From: TMED23 sp964643045
GTDB taxonomy: Bacteria; Pseudomonadota; Alphaproteobacteria; Rhodospirillales; UBA2165
Direction: 5' to 3'
Length of the DNA stretch: 64,000 nt
Assembly (NCBI GenBank): GCA_964643045.1
Contig: CAZXSC010000004.1
Span: forward strand, 1-64,000
The notes below the pieces were generated by a model. That model saw only the letters and a program-made list of their open reading frames with translations, was not told where the DNA came from and did not search any database. The position numbers were made by a program, and so were the translations under genes. Positions 25,858 to 35,064 of this stretch are shown here, one piece after another (positions within the stretch are counted from its first letter, which is position 1; each line of letters opens with the position of its first letter).

Positions 25858-26622
25858 TTGTTTCCAAACTTAACCGACGATGAAATCAACGTATTAATTA
25901 ATCTCGCTAGAATGGCTGGAGACACAATACTTGAAATATATCAAACTGAATTCAAGGTGCGGGAAAAAATTGATAATTCTCCCGTCACAGAGGCTGATGA
26001 AAAAGCCGAATCGATGATATTAACCGGGTTGGCTGAATTTGCTCCTGGAATTCCAGCCTTAGGTGAAGAATCGTATTCAGCTGGCATACGACCTGACATC
26101 AGTGGCGGTGTATTTTGGCTGGTTGATGCTCTAGACGGTACCAGAGAGTTTGTAAGCAAACGTGACGAGTTTACTGTAAATATTGCCCTCATTCAGACAG
26201 GAATTCCTATCTTTGGAATTGTCCACGCGCCTGCAATTTCAAGAACGTTCTGGGGTGGTCCATCGGGAGCTTTCTGCAAAGATCGCTCAGAACCAAAAAG
26301 ATCAATTACAACACGGCATCCATCCAAAGAAGGGCTTACCGTCGTTGCCAGTCGCTTCAAACGAGATGGCGAAGATGATTTTCTTGCAAAATACAAAGTG
26401 AAGAATACTATAAATATAGGGAGTTCCCTAAAAATTTGTCTTATTGCAGCAGGTGAAGCCGACATTTATCCGCGGTTAGGACCAACTTCGGAATGGGACA
26501 TAGCTGCTGGGCATGCTATTTTGACTGCCGCAGGTGGCTCAATAACAAAGATCGATGGATCACCTTTTCTTTATGGCAAAAAGAATATTCGAAATCCTTT
26601 TTTTGTCGCTAAGGGAAAATAA
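25858..26622 (+). CDS. cysQ: CysQ-like 3'(2'),5'-bisphosphate nucleotidase (inositol monophosphatase family)
   Basis: A 254-aa magnesium-dependent, lithium-sensitive-type phosphatase. It has 'PVTEADEKAE', the metal-binding 'LGEES', 'FWLVDALDGTREFVS' (motif DPLDGT with Ala for Pro) and 'GPTSEWDIAAGHAIL' (motif WDxAAG). CysQ hydrolyses adenosine 3',5'-bisphosphate from sulfur assimilation; the 'GTREFV' variant is typical of CysQ rather than inositol monophosphatase. The start is TTG 25858 after AAAGGA, 8 nt upstream. It sits between the cupin gene and tsaC with short gaps, so an operon is likely. No other sulfur genes are nearby. Confidence 0.9.
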   Translation: MFPNLTDDEINVLINLARMAGDTILEIYQTEFKVREKIDNSPVTEADEKAESMILTGLAEFAPGIPALGEESYSAGIRPDISGGVFWLVDALDGTREFVSKRDEFTVNIALIQTGIPIFGIVHAPAISRTFWGGPSGAFCKDRSEPKRSITTRHPSKEGLTVVASRFKRDGEDDFLAKYKVKNTINIGSSLKICLIAAGEADIYPRLGPTSEWDIAAGHAILTAAGGSITKIDGSPFLYGKKNIRNPFFVAKGK

Positions 26623-26646
26623 TAATATTGTATTAGAATTATTACC

Positions 26647-27591
26647 ATGAAAACCAAGTTGTTAAGTTCAGCAAGAGCAGGAATAAAAACGGCCGCAAAA
26701 CAATTACGGGCTGGAAAGCTGGTTGCTTTTCCCACTGAAACTGTCTATGGCCTCGGTGCCAATGCATACATGAACAATGCCGTGGCCCATATTTTTGAAG
26801 CTAAGAACCGCCCTAGTTTTAACCCGCTAATTGTACATTTTGGCAGTGTAGAAGATGTTAAAAGTCAAGTTTTCTGGAATGAACGGTCGGAAATGCTCGC
26901 TAGGGCATTTTGGCCTGGAGCCCTAACAATTGTTTTAAACAAAAATCAAAATTGCCAGTTGTCACAGTTAATCAGTGCTGGATTAAACACTATCGCTGTT
27001 CGGGTTCCCGATCACAATGTGGCCCAAAATCTAATTAAAGAAGCTGCCTGCCCCATAGCCGCCCCAAGCGCCAATTTATCAGGAAAAACAAGCCCCACAA
27101 ATGCGGAACATGTCCACGCATCTCTCAACGGCAAAATTCCTTATATCGTTAATGGGGGGAACTGTAAAATTGGTGTAGAATCCACGGTTGTTGATTTATC
27201 AGGAAAAACTCCGGTAATTTTGCGGCCTGGAGGCGTTACTAGGGAGCAACTCAACAAGACGATTGGACCCGTGTCTGTCTTTGACGAGGATGCCGAAATA
27301 TTATCCCCCGGAATGCTAAAGCGCCATTATGCTCCAAACACACATATTCGTATAAATGCGACCGATTTTTTAAGCAACGAAAATGTGATTGGATTTGGGC
27401 CCAACGCACCCATTTCAGCCCTTAATCTTAGCCCAACAGAGGATTTAATCGAAGCAGCAGCTAATCTATTCGGCATTATGCATAAATTAGACAAACCGGG
27501 TGCTAATCCAATTGCAGTAATGCCAATACCAGAAATAGGATTAGGGGTGGCAATCAACGACCGTTTGCGTCGAGCCGCCGCTAATGGATAA
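26647..27591 (+). CDS. tsaC: L-threonylcarbamoyladenylate synthase (Sua5 type)
   Basis: Makes threonylcarbamoyl-AMP from threonine, bicarbonate and ATP, the first step of t6A37 tRNA modification. The YrdC domain fills residues ~10-205: 'FPTETVYGLGANA', 'KNRPSFNPLIVH', 'FWPGALTIVL', 'PIAAPSANLSGKTSPT', 'GGNCKIGVESTVVDLSG' and 'ILRPGGVT'. A C-terminal Sua5 domain (about 220-314) follows 'SPGMLKRHYAP', so this is the longer Sua5 form. ATG 26647 is 24 nt after the previous gene. The FAD enzyme follows after 7 nt. Confidence 0.95.
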   Translation: MKTKLLSSARAGIKTAAKQLRAGKLVAFPTETVYGLGANAYMNNAVAHIFEAKNRPSFNPLIVHFGSVEDVKSQVFWNERSEMLARAFWPGALTIVLNKNQNCQLSQLISAGLNTIAVRVPDHNVAQNLIKEAACPIAAPSANLSGKTSPTNAEHVHASLNGKIPYIVNGGNCKIGVESTVVDLSGKTPVILRPGGVTREQLNKTIGPVSVFDEDAEILSPGMLKRHYAPNTHIRINATDFLSNENVIGFGPNAPISALNLSPTEDLIEAAANLFGIMHKLDKPGANPIAVMPIPEIGLGVAINDRLRRAAANG

Positions 27592-27598
27592 TTAAATT

Positions 27599-29005
27599 AT
27601 GACTATGAACCGAGCTATTATCAAAAGAATGTCAGATATCGTAGGACCAAAGGGTATAATTTATGAAGTAGCTGACATGAAGCCCTATTTGCACGAAGAG
27701 CGTGGTTTAGAAAAAGGAAATGCGGATCTTGTGATTCGTCCAGACTGTGTGGAGGGCATATCATCAATCGTAAAAATTTGTAATGAAAAGAAAATACCTA
27801 TTGTGCCGGTTGGTGGCAGTACAGGCCTAGTTGGCGGAACTGTAGCAAAAGGTGGTGTGGTTTTAGCAACAGACCGTCTAAGTTCCATTATTGATGTTGA
27901 TCCTCTCAATAAAACCATAACCGTAGAAGCCGGTTGTATTCTAGCTAATGTTCAACTGGCAGCAGCTGAAAAAAATTGTTTATTTCCACTTAGCCTAGGA
28001 GCAGAAGGAAGCTGCCGTATTGGGGGAAATTTATCGACAAACGCGGGAGGCGTTAATGTCTTAAGGTACGGAAATATGCGTGATTTAGTTCTTGGCTTAG
28101 AAGTAATTTTGCCAAATGGTGAAGTTTGGAACGGACTTAATAGACTCCGTAAAGACAATATGGGATATGATTTGAAACAACTATTTATTGGCGCGGAGGG
28201 TACGTTAGGCATAATAACCAAAGCCGTATTAAAGCTTTTTCCAGCGCCAAAAATCGCAATAACAACCTTGGTGGCCATGCCAAAACTTGATTGTATTTTA
28301 GATCTTTTTGATCAAACTAGAGAGCTCTGTGGCGATCGACTAACGGCGTTTGAATTAATTTCTAGAATTGGAATTGAACTAGGGAAAGCGCATATACCTG
28401 GGGTCAAGGACCCTTTTGCGAGGCTGCATCCGTATTATGCTCTCATAGAATTAACGTCAACCCACGTTCACGAAAATTTGCGAATCCAGATTGAGTCTAT
28501 TTTGGAAAGTGCTCTTGAAAATGGCGTTATTTCTGATGCGGTGATCGCTGAAAACGATTCCCAACGCAAAGAATTGTGGAAAATTCGCGAAGAAATTCCG
28601 GCTGCGCAGTCGTGCGAAGGTGGCAGCATCAAACATGATATATCAGTACCCGTCTCAAGTACGGTGGATTTTATTCTGGAAGCGACAAAACGCGTTTTAA
28701 AAGTAATGCCCGGTATTCGACCCTGCCCTTTTGGGCACATCGGAGATGGTAATATACATTATAACTTAACCCAGCCTAACGGTATGGAAAAAGAAATTTT
28801 TATGGCAAAATCCTCGAAAATTAATAGTATAGTTTACGATCTGGTAACTGAAATGAACGGTAGTATTAGTGCTGAGCATGGGATCGGATCCTTCAAACGG
28901 GAAGAGCTAGCTTATTATGCCTCACCGACAAAACTCTCGCTAATAAAAATTATTAAGCAAGCTATTGATCCTAAAAATATTATGAATCCGGGGAAAATTT
29001 TATAA
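27599..29005 (+). CDS. FAD-linked oxidase, D-2-hydroxyacid/D-2-hydroxyglutarate dehydrogenase family
   Basis: A 468-aa flavoprotein of the VAO/PCMH family. The FAD-binding N-terminal domain shows 'PIVPVGGSTGLVGGTV', 'LGAEGSCRIGGNLSTNAGG' and 'LFIGAEGTLGIITK'. The C-terminal cap has 'KHDISVPVS', 'PFGHIGDGNIHYN' (a histidine/metal motif) and 'SAEHGIGSFKRE'. These match D-2-hydroxyglutarate dehydrogenase and GlcD-like lactate/glycolate dehydrogenases; the separate GlcE/GlcF subunits are absent, so D-2-hydroxyglutarate is the likelier substrate. That enzyme would recycle the 2-hydroxyglutarate made as a side reaction by SerA, which is also in the window but far away. The ATG at 27599 is followed by another at 27605. 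Confidence 0.9.
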   Translation: MTMNRAIIKRMSDIVGPKGIIYEVADMKPYLHEERGLEKGNADLVIRPDCVEGISSIVKICNEKKIPIVPVGGSTGLVGGTVAKGGVVLATDRLSSIIDVDPLNKTITVEAGCILANVQLAAAEKNCLFPLSLGAEGSCRIGGNLSTNAGGVNVLRYGNMRDLVLGLEVILPNGEVWNGLNRLRKDNMGYDLKQLFIGAEGTLGIITKAVLKLFPAPKIAITTLVAMPKLDCILDLFDQTRELCGDRLTAFELISRIGIELGKAHIPGVKDPFARLHPYYALIELTSTHVHENLRIQIESILESALENGVISDAVIAENDSQRKELWKIREEIPAAQSCEGGSIKHDISVPVSSTVDFILEATKRVLKVMPGIRPCPFGHIGDGNIHYNLTQPNGMEKEIFMAKSSKINSIVYDLVTEMNGSISAEHGIGSFKREELAYYASPTKLSLIKIIKQAIDPKNIMNPGKIL

Positions 29006-29222
29006 AGAAGTGTTTATAAAAATTTGTCAAGACGTTCTAATAACGATACCTGAAAAGTAAATCCGCCCAGATCTTTGTAAACACGGTGATTAAAATGGAA
29101 AAATACTAATTGGACCAAAAACTAAACGTTATTGCTATAAATACATGATTGCACAGTGATAAATGCTAAATTTACTATTCGTAATGACATACCTCGAGAG
29201 CGCCTGAATTTTCTATTATTTA

Positions 29223-29252
29223 TTGATGCCAAAGCGCAAATTCAACTATAAG
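29223..29252 (+). promoter_or_regulatory. Candidate promoter of the lptF operon
   Basis: TTGATG (29223-29228) and TATAAG (29247-29252) are 18 nt apart in the 287-nt gap before lptF. The predicted transcript start is near 29259, about 35 nt before the lptF start. Nothing else is recognised in the rest of this gap. Confidence 0.45.
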
Positions 29253-29292
29253 ATGATAGCCCAATAATCCAAACGTTTAGCTCCAATGGAGA

Positions 29293-30405
29293 ATGCATAG
29301 CTTGAATCAAATAAATAAGTATCTAATACGGCAACTCGTTCTTTCAACTTTCCTTATTGGATCGGTAATGACTGGTGTAATTTGGTTATTCGTTGCAGTC
29401 CGGGCAGTTGAACATATTATAAACCGCGGGGTATCAGTAAAAATATTCTTATATTTGAGTGTACTTCAGATTCCAAACTTTTTGGTCCACATAGTTCCGT
29501 TTGCAGTTTTCATCGCAATCCTTTTTGTATACAGTCGCCTGAATTCAGATCGCGAGCAGGTAGTTTTGCAGGCCGCTGGCATCAGTCCGATTTCACTTTC
29601 AAAACCCGCCTTGTTTCTAGCACTTATTGCTGTAATAATTGGCTATTGTTTTACCCTTTACATGACACCAAAATCATACCAAGGCTTTCGCAACCTCCAG
29701 TGGGATATAAGATACAGCTTCGCTCACGTGCTACTTAAGGAAGGTGTATTTAATTCTATTTCTGATCGGATTACTATCTTTGTACGAGAACGAAAAGGCC
29801 AGTCCGAGCTTCACGGAATTCTTTATCATGATACTCAAAAAGTAGATAAGCCAGTAACTATTATTGCCAAACGGGGTGTGCTAACCAAAAGCCCAGAAGG
29901 AGCCCGCGTCACCGTTTTCGATGGGAACAGACAGGAAATGCAAAAGAAAAATAATAAGCTTTCCGTCCTTTACTTTGATCAATATACGATCGACATAACG
30001 CAGTTCACGCCCAAACCTGAAAGTCGCTTTCGTGAGGCTCGAGAACGTACCATTGCTGAATTATTGAGCTTAAAAAAAGAAGACGTTGGAAATCCGAGAG
30101 ACTATGGTAAATTTAAGGTCGAAGGTCATCAGCGATTAACTACACCAATAAATACCTTTGTATTTGCACTGGTTGCCCTTGCCTGTCTTTTGCTTGGTGA
30201 TTTTTCGCGGCGAGGGCAGTCGAAACGTATTATACTTGCAGCAATTATTTTTATCGCTCTCTGGCTAAGCAATTTGGGTATTGTCAATATTAGCGCTAAA
30301 AACCTCGAAATTGTACCTATCCTATACATGTCTGTTTTTGCACCAGTAATAATCGTACTATCGCTATTAATATTAAATCCACGATTCAAGAAATTTCAGA
30401 AATGA
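29293..30405 (+). CDS. lptF: LPS export ABC transporter permease LptF
   Basis: One of two permeases of the LptB2FG complex, which extracts lipopolysaccharide from the inner membrane. The 370-aa protein has the YjgP/YjgQ plan: three N-terminal membrane segments, 'YLSVLQIPNFLVHIVPFAVFIAIL' and 'DREQVVLQAAGISP' (family landmark), a ~170-residue periplasmic beta-jellyroll, then three C-terminal segments from 'RLTTPINTFVFALVALACLLL'. ATG 29293 lies too close to GGAG (29288-29291); an in-frame TTG at 29302, about 10 nt from that site, may be the real start. It is first in a tight run lptF-lptG-lptD-surA-pdxA-ksgA. Confidence 0.93.
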   Translation: MHSLNQINKYLIRQLVLSTFLIGSVMTGVIWLFVAVRAVEHIINRGVSVKIFLYLSVLQIPNFLVHIVPFAVFIAILFVYSRLNSDREQVVLQAAGISPISLSKPALFLALIAVIIGYCFTLYMTPKSYQGFRNLQWDIRYSFAHVLLKEGVFNSISDRITIFVRERKGQSELHGILYHDTQKVDKPVTIIAKRGVLTKSPEGARVTVFDGNRQEMQKKNNKLSVLYFDQYTIDITQFTPKPESRFREARERTIAELLSLKKEDVGNPRDYGKFKVEGHQRLTTPINTFVFALVALACLLLGDFSRRGQSKRIILAAIIFIALWLSNLGIVNISAKNLEIVPILYMSVFAPVIIVLSLLILNPRFKKFQK

Positions 30406-30416
30406 GGAAAAGATAA

Positions 30417-31517
30417 TTGCGCCTATCTCTGACATTGACACGTTATATCGGGAAAAATTTTTTACGCAACTTTATGGCTATTTTTGTTATATTCCTTACA
30501 ATCATTTTCCTTATTGATATTATAGAATTACTCCGTAGGGCCTCAAACCACAACGACGTAGGTCTTGGTCTAATCATTAAAATGGGCGTAATGAAACTGC
30601 CTTTTATGGCACAACAGATATTCCCATTCGCAGTATTGTTTGGCGGTATGGCATCATTCTGGGCTCTCACACGAAGTAGCGAGTTAGTCGTAACTAGGTC
30701 AGCAGGAGTATCAGCTTGGCAATTTCTAATGCCTGTAATGTTCTTAGCTTTCATGTTAGGTGTTCTTAAAATTTCGGCATTCAACCCGCTCGCTTCAGCC
30801 ATGTTATCAAAATATGATCGCTTAAACGCTGTTCATTTTCAAGGACAGTCCAACTTGTTAGCAGTTTCCAAGAATGGTCTTTGGCTGAGACAATCTAGTG
30901 GAAAGGATCAGTCTGTTATCCATGCTCCTAAAATAACGATCGTAGACAATGAAATTGCTTTGGCCAATGTTTCAATTTTTGTTTATGAAGGAGCAGATAA
31001 ATTTTTAATGAGAATAGACGCTAAAAAAGGCTTTCTTGAGCAGGGTTTTTGGCAATTACAAAACGTTTATATAAATGAAAAGGAAAAAAAACCTCAATTT
31101 AAAGAGGAATTCCGGATAAAAACCGATATCACCTTAAATAAAATTCACGAGAGCTTTTCTCCTCCCGAAACAATGTCTTTCTGGCATTTACCAGATTTTA
31201 TCTCTAACTTAGAAAAATCAGGATTCTCGGCACTTCGTCATCGTCTTTATTGGCACTCCTTATTGTCGGCTCCCCTTTTACTTTGTGCAATGGTGTTAAT
31301 CGCGGCAACCTTCACACTTAGACAATCGAGACAAGGAAGCGCCACGTACGTCCTCGTGGGTGGTATTTTGACGGGATTCGTACTATTTTTCCTGTCAGAT
31401 GTAGTATTCGCCCTAGGATTACGTGAAAGTATTCCGGTCGTATTAGCTGCTTGGACCCCCTCAGGCATCTCGATGCTTCTGGGACTAACAATGGTTTTTC
31501 ATTTGGAAGACGGCTAA
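30417..31517 (+). CDS. lptG: LPS export ABC transporter permease LptG
   Basis: Partner permease of LptF, 366 aa, same six-segment plan with a central periplasmic beta domain. Landmarks: 'LTRYIGKNFLRNFMAIFVIF' at the start, 'LPFMAQQIFPFAVLFGGMASF', 'TRSSELVVTRSAGVSAWQFL' and the C-terminal 'HSLLSAPLLLCAMVLIAATF'. The start is TTG 30417, with GAGGAAA 6 nt upstream, 11 nt after the lptF stop. LptG and LptF together with LptB ATPase (not in this window) drive LPS along the Lpt bridge to LptD. Confidence 0.93.
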   Translation: MRLSLTLTRYIGKNFLRNFMAIFVIFLTIIFLIDIIELLRRASNHNDVGLGLIIKMGVMKLPFMAQQIFPFAVLFGGMASFWALTRSSELVVTRSAGVSAWQFLMPVMFLAFMLGVLKISAFNPLASAMLSKYDRLNAVHFQGQSNLLAVSKNGLWLRQSSGKDQSVIHAPKITIVDNEIALANVSIFVYEGADKFLMRIDAKKGFLEQGFWQLQNVYINEKEKKPQFKEEFRIKTDITLNKIHESFSPPETMSFWHLPDFISNLEKSGFSALRHRLYWHSLLSAPLLLCAMVLIAATFTLRQSRQGSATYVLVGGILTGFVLFFLSDVVFALGLRESIPVVLAAWTPSGISMLLGLTMVFHLEDG

Positions 31518-31521
31518 GGCC

Positions 31522-33705
31522 ATGCCTAAAATATTTAATAATAGTTACTTACCAACGATCCCTCTAGATTATATTTTTCTTATTATATTTTCAGTTATGT
31601 CTTTCGACGCCTATGCAAAAAGCCTCACCCAAGATCATCCGAGCCTCAAGGAAAAAGGTATAACTTTCACCGCAGATGAAGTCTCTCACGACAAAAAATT
31701 AGGCATTATAAAGGCGTCAGGGAGCGTTGAGGTATTTAATAATAAACAAGTATTATTAGCTGATAGGATTTCCTATAATCAACGTCATGATATGTTAATT
31801 GCCACTGGACATGTTAGCCTTTTGGAACCTAGTGGACATGTACTTTTTGCGGAATACATGGAAATTAGTGGTGATTTTAAATCGGGCATAATTCAAAATT
31901 TCCGAGCTCGTCTATCAGACAACGCCCGAATGGCAGCGAGCAACGCGCGCCTAAAAAATGGCAACCAAACTATAATGAAAAACGCCGTTTACTCCCCTTG
32001 CACCACCTGCTCTACCATGCCCGATCAGTCGCCATTATGGCGAGTCAAAGCTAAAAAAGTTGTGCACGATAAAAAAGAACAGCAACTTGAATATTTTGAC
32101 GCATGGCTGGAATTTTTAGGCGCTCCTGTTTTCTATACACCATATTTTTGGCACCCTGACCCAACCGTAAAGAGAAAATCGGGTTTCTTGACACCCAGCA
32201 CTGGTGGGTCGACATCCCTAGGAACAACTGTAACTACACCTTATTTTTACGCGATTTCACCAAGTAAAGACCTTACCATCACACCTACGATAACAACTAA
32301 AGAACGTCTAATTATGGAAGGAGAATATCGCGAGCGTTTTGCAAATGGGGATCTAGTATCTCGCGGCAGCTTAACATATGATTCAAATAACGATCTACGG
32401 GGTCATATCGATAGTACAGGACGTTATGATATCGATGAAAAATTCAGGTGGGGCTTTGACATAAATCGTTCTACCGATGATACCTACTTAAGAAGATATG
32501 GCTTTCCATCTAGTCGCAGCCTGACTACCACAACCTATATTGAAGGATTTAGCCGACGAAATTATTTATCAGCCAAAGCATACTCTTTCCAGGGAACCGC
32601 CATTGAAGATGATCCAGGTCAAACCCCCTTAGTGCTTCCATTAGTTGAGTATAATCGAAAGAGCGCTACTGGAAAATTAGGGACAACTACAGCGTTTAAT
32701 GCCAGCGCGATTGCAATGACACGAACCGAATCTAACGATACACGCCGAATTTCAATTGATGGTAACTGGCAGTTACCTCATATAGGTAAAAACGGTGAAT
32801 TTACAACACTTTCATTAAGCACAAGAGCCGACCTATACCACGTAAACAATTTAACACAGAATAGGCAGCAAAAATTTTCAGGCTTGACCGGCCGTATTCT
32901 TCCCCAAGCCAAAGTAGACTGGCGCCTCCCCCTCTCCCGCCAGCATGGAAATATTAGCCAAACGCTTGAACCACTGGCTTCAATTATTGTTAGCCCTTAC
33001 GGTGGAAACACTAGCAAAATACCGAATGAAGATAGCATTGATATGGAGTTTGATGATACTAACTTGTTCAGTGACAATGTGTTCACGGGTTATGACAGAG
33101 TGGTCGGTGGCCCAAGGATAAAATATGGTCTTAAATGGGGGCTATTTGGCTCAAAAGGAGGGCACACAACAGTTTTTGCTGGTCAGAGCTTTCGACCAAA
33201 AGATGATGATACATTCGCTGCCGGCTCGGGATTAGAAGGGCGCTTATCAGATTTTGTGGGGCGAATTAACGTATCACCTGGAAATTATCTCGATTTTATG
33301 TTTCACACTCGCCTAGACAAAGATAATTATTCAGCAAAACGCAATGAATTTCAACTAATCGCCGGACCGCCCGCGTTAAGATTATCAACAAATTATGTTT
33401 TTTTTGAATCAACAAGTGATGCTGATTTTTCTGGGCGCGAGGAAATCTCAGGAAATCTTTCCGCAAAATTGGATCGTTATTGGCGATCTAGTTTTGTTGG
33501 CCGTTATGATTTTCAGGGTGACGGCGATTTAAGAAACATAGGCGTAAATCTAACCTATGAATGTGAGTGCTTCACATTTTTAACCAGCATTGCCCGTCAA
33601 TTTTATAGTGACCGTGACTTACGTCCAACCGACACAATCATGTTTAGGCTAAGTTTTAAAACATTAGGTGACATCCGAACAGGTCTCAGCAATTCTGGTG
33701 GCTAA
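31522..33705 (+). CDS. lptD: LPS-assembly outer-membrane protein LptD
   Basis: The 727-aa outer-membrane barrel that inserts LPS into the cell surface. An N-terminal signal peptide ends near 'SFDAYAKS'. An OstA/LptA-like jellyroll follows ('ITFTADEVSHDKKLGIIKASGSVEVF', residues ~50-160), then the barrel domain beginning after 'FLGAPVFYTPYFWHPDP'. Two cysteines lie in 'YSPCTTC' and two more near the C-terminus in 'YECECF', consistent with the disulfides needed for LptD maturation. It begins 4 nt after lptG and is followed by surA, the chaperone for barrel proteins, a standard functional grouping. LptE was not identified in this window. Confidence 0.95.
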   Translation: MPKIFNNSYLPTIPLDYIFLIIFSVMSFDAYAKSLTQDHPSLKEKGITFTADEVSHDKKLGIIKASGSVEVFNNKQVLLADRISYNQRHDMLIATGHVSLLEPSGHVLFAEYMEISGDFKSGIIQNFRARLSDNARMAASNARLKNGNQTIMKNAVYSPCTTCSTMPDQSPLWRVKAKKVVHDKKEQQLEYFDAWLEFLGAPVFYTPYFWHPDPTVKRKSGFLTPSTGGSTSLGTTVTTPYFYAISPSKDLTITPTITTKERLIMEGEYRERFANGDLVSRGSLTYDSNNDLRGHIDSTGRYDIDEKFRWGFDINRSTDDTYLRRYGFPSSRSLTTTTYIEGFSRRNYLSAKAYSFQGTAIEDDPGQTPLVLPLVEYNRKSATGKLGTTTAFNASAIAMTRTESNDTRRISIDGNWQLPHIGKNGEFTTLSLSTRADLYHVNNLTQNRQQKFSGLTGRILPQAKVDWRLPLSRQHGNISQTLEPLASIIVSPYGGNTSKIPNEDSIDMEFDDTNLFSDNVFTGYDRVVGGPRIKYGLKWGLFGSKGGHTTVFAGQSFRPKDDDTFAAGSGLEGRLSDFVGRINVSPGNYLDFMFHTRLDKDNYSAKRNEFQLIAGPPALRLSTNYVFFESTSDADFSGREEISGNLSAKLDRYWRSSFVGRYDFQGDGDLRNIGVNLTYECECFTFLTSIARQFYSDRDLRPTDTIMFRLSFKTLGDIRTGLSNSGG

Positions 33706-33732
33706 TATTTTTTTGAAAGTGCGGAACTCTAC

Positions 33733-35064
33733 ATGAACCTTATTGAAAAACAATATCAAAAATCAAACTTTGTATTTTTCACAAACCCTATTGCACCAGT
33801 GGCTAAGATATTTCTAACCACATTGTTAATCCTGCCAATAATTTTAACAAGAGTATCAATAGCAGAAAATTCCAAGTATAGCCCTGAACAAAGAATTATT
33901 GCTGTAGTTAATAACGAAATTATTTCGCAAGTTGATTTTTCTGATCGTATTAAGTTCGTTATTTTTTCCTCACGCTTGCCAGATAACGTGAAAACCGTAA
34001 AACGAATTTCTCCACAAATTTTACGCGTAATGATAAATGATAAGCTTAAACTGCAAGAAACAAGAAAATTAGGCATAAAGGTGAGCCAGAAAGAGCTACA
34101 AGCTGCAATCGGTGAATTGGAAAAGAATAATGGTCTGCCCAAAGGACGGATGCGTATTCTGCTCAAATCCAACGGCATAAGTTTCCGATCATTTGAACAA
34201 CAGGTTCATAGCCAGATAGCGTGGCGAAAAGCGGTTATAAGACAGGTGCTGTCGAAAAGTAAGATCGGAGAAGGATCTGTAGATATGGCAATTAAAAAAA
34301 TCGAGGCTAATAAGGGAAAGCCCGAATATCGCGTCGCTGAAATTTTTATTCCATTTGAACCCAACAAATCACAGGGAGAAACCTTTAAAAATGCAATGCG
34401 CCTATATTTCCAGATACAGAGAGGTGCTAATTTTTCTGCTTTGGCTCGCGCATTCTCACAAAGCGCTTCGGCAGCAAATGGAGGGAATCTGGGCTGGATC
34501 AGACCAGAGCAAATTGAGAGGGGTTTATCAGATATAATGATAAAAATGGAAGAAAAGACCTCATCAAAACCCCAAAAAGGTGCCGGCGGCTATTACATTT
34601 TAAAACTTTTAAAAAAACGAATGTCTCCAGGTCTTCCAACTGAAAAAATACAAGCTACTCTTCAACAACTTTTCCTGCCAATGCAACCAAATACCTCAGC
34701 AAAAGAACTTGCGATCCAAGCAAACAAAATTTCATCAAAAACAAAGTCATGTTCAGAGTTGAATAGAAAAGGAAAAGAACTCGGATCAAGGAATTCCGGC
34801 AGTGTGGAGGTTAAAGATATTTCTCGTCTACCTAAGAAAATAAGAGAAATAGCTCAAAATATTAAGTTATCAAAAGCAAGCGATCCAATCCAAACAAAGT
34901 CGGGCCTGTTGATACTTATGGTTTGCAAGCGGAATGACGGTAGTGGAACAAAATTTGTTAGACGGACGATAAAAAATATGCTGCTTGAGAAGCGTGCTGT
35001 ATTGATGGGCCGAACCATGTTACGAAATATCCAACGCGCAGCTTTTTTGGATATCAGGCGGTGA
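33733..35064 (+). CDS. surA: Periplasmic chaperone / peptidyl-prolyl isomerase SurA
   Basis: A 443-aa periplasmic chaperone for outer-membrane proteins such as LptD. It has a signal peptide with a long N-region ('MNLIEKQYQKSNF...' then 'IFLTTLLILPIILTRVSIA'). The SurA N-domain follows ('RIIAVVNNEIISQVDFSDR', 'LRVMINDKLKLQETRKLGIKVS'), then a parvulin domain near residues 200-295 ('YRVAEIFIPFEP', 'FSQSASAANGGNLGWIRPEQ'), and a second, degenerate C-terminal region. The protein is unusually basic. Its stop overlaps the GTG of pdxA by 4 nt. Confidence 0.92.
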   Translation: MNLIEKQYQKSNFVFFTNPIAPVAKIFLTTLLILPIILTRVSIAENSKYSPEQRIIAVVNNEIISQVDFSDRIKFVIFSSRLPDNVKTVKRISPQILRVMINDKLKLQETRKLGIKVSQKELQAAIGELEKNNGLPKGRMRILLKSNGISFRSFEQQVHSQIAWRKAVIRQVLSKSKIGEGSVDMAIKKIEANKGKPEYRVAEIFIPFEPNKSQGETFKNAMRLYFQIQRGANFSALARAFSQSASAANGGNLGWIRPEQIERGLSDIMIKMEEKTSSKPQKGAGGYYILKLLKKRMSPGLPTEKIQATLQQLFLPMQPNTSAKELAIQANKISSKTKSCSELNRKGKELGSRNSGSVEVKDISRLPKKIREIAQNIKLSKASDPIQTKSGLLILMVCKRNDGSGTKFVRRTIKNMLLEKRAVLMGRTMLRNIQRAAFLDIRR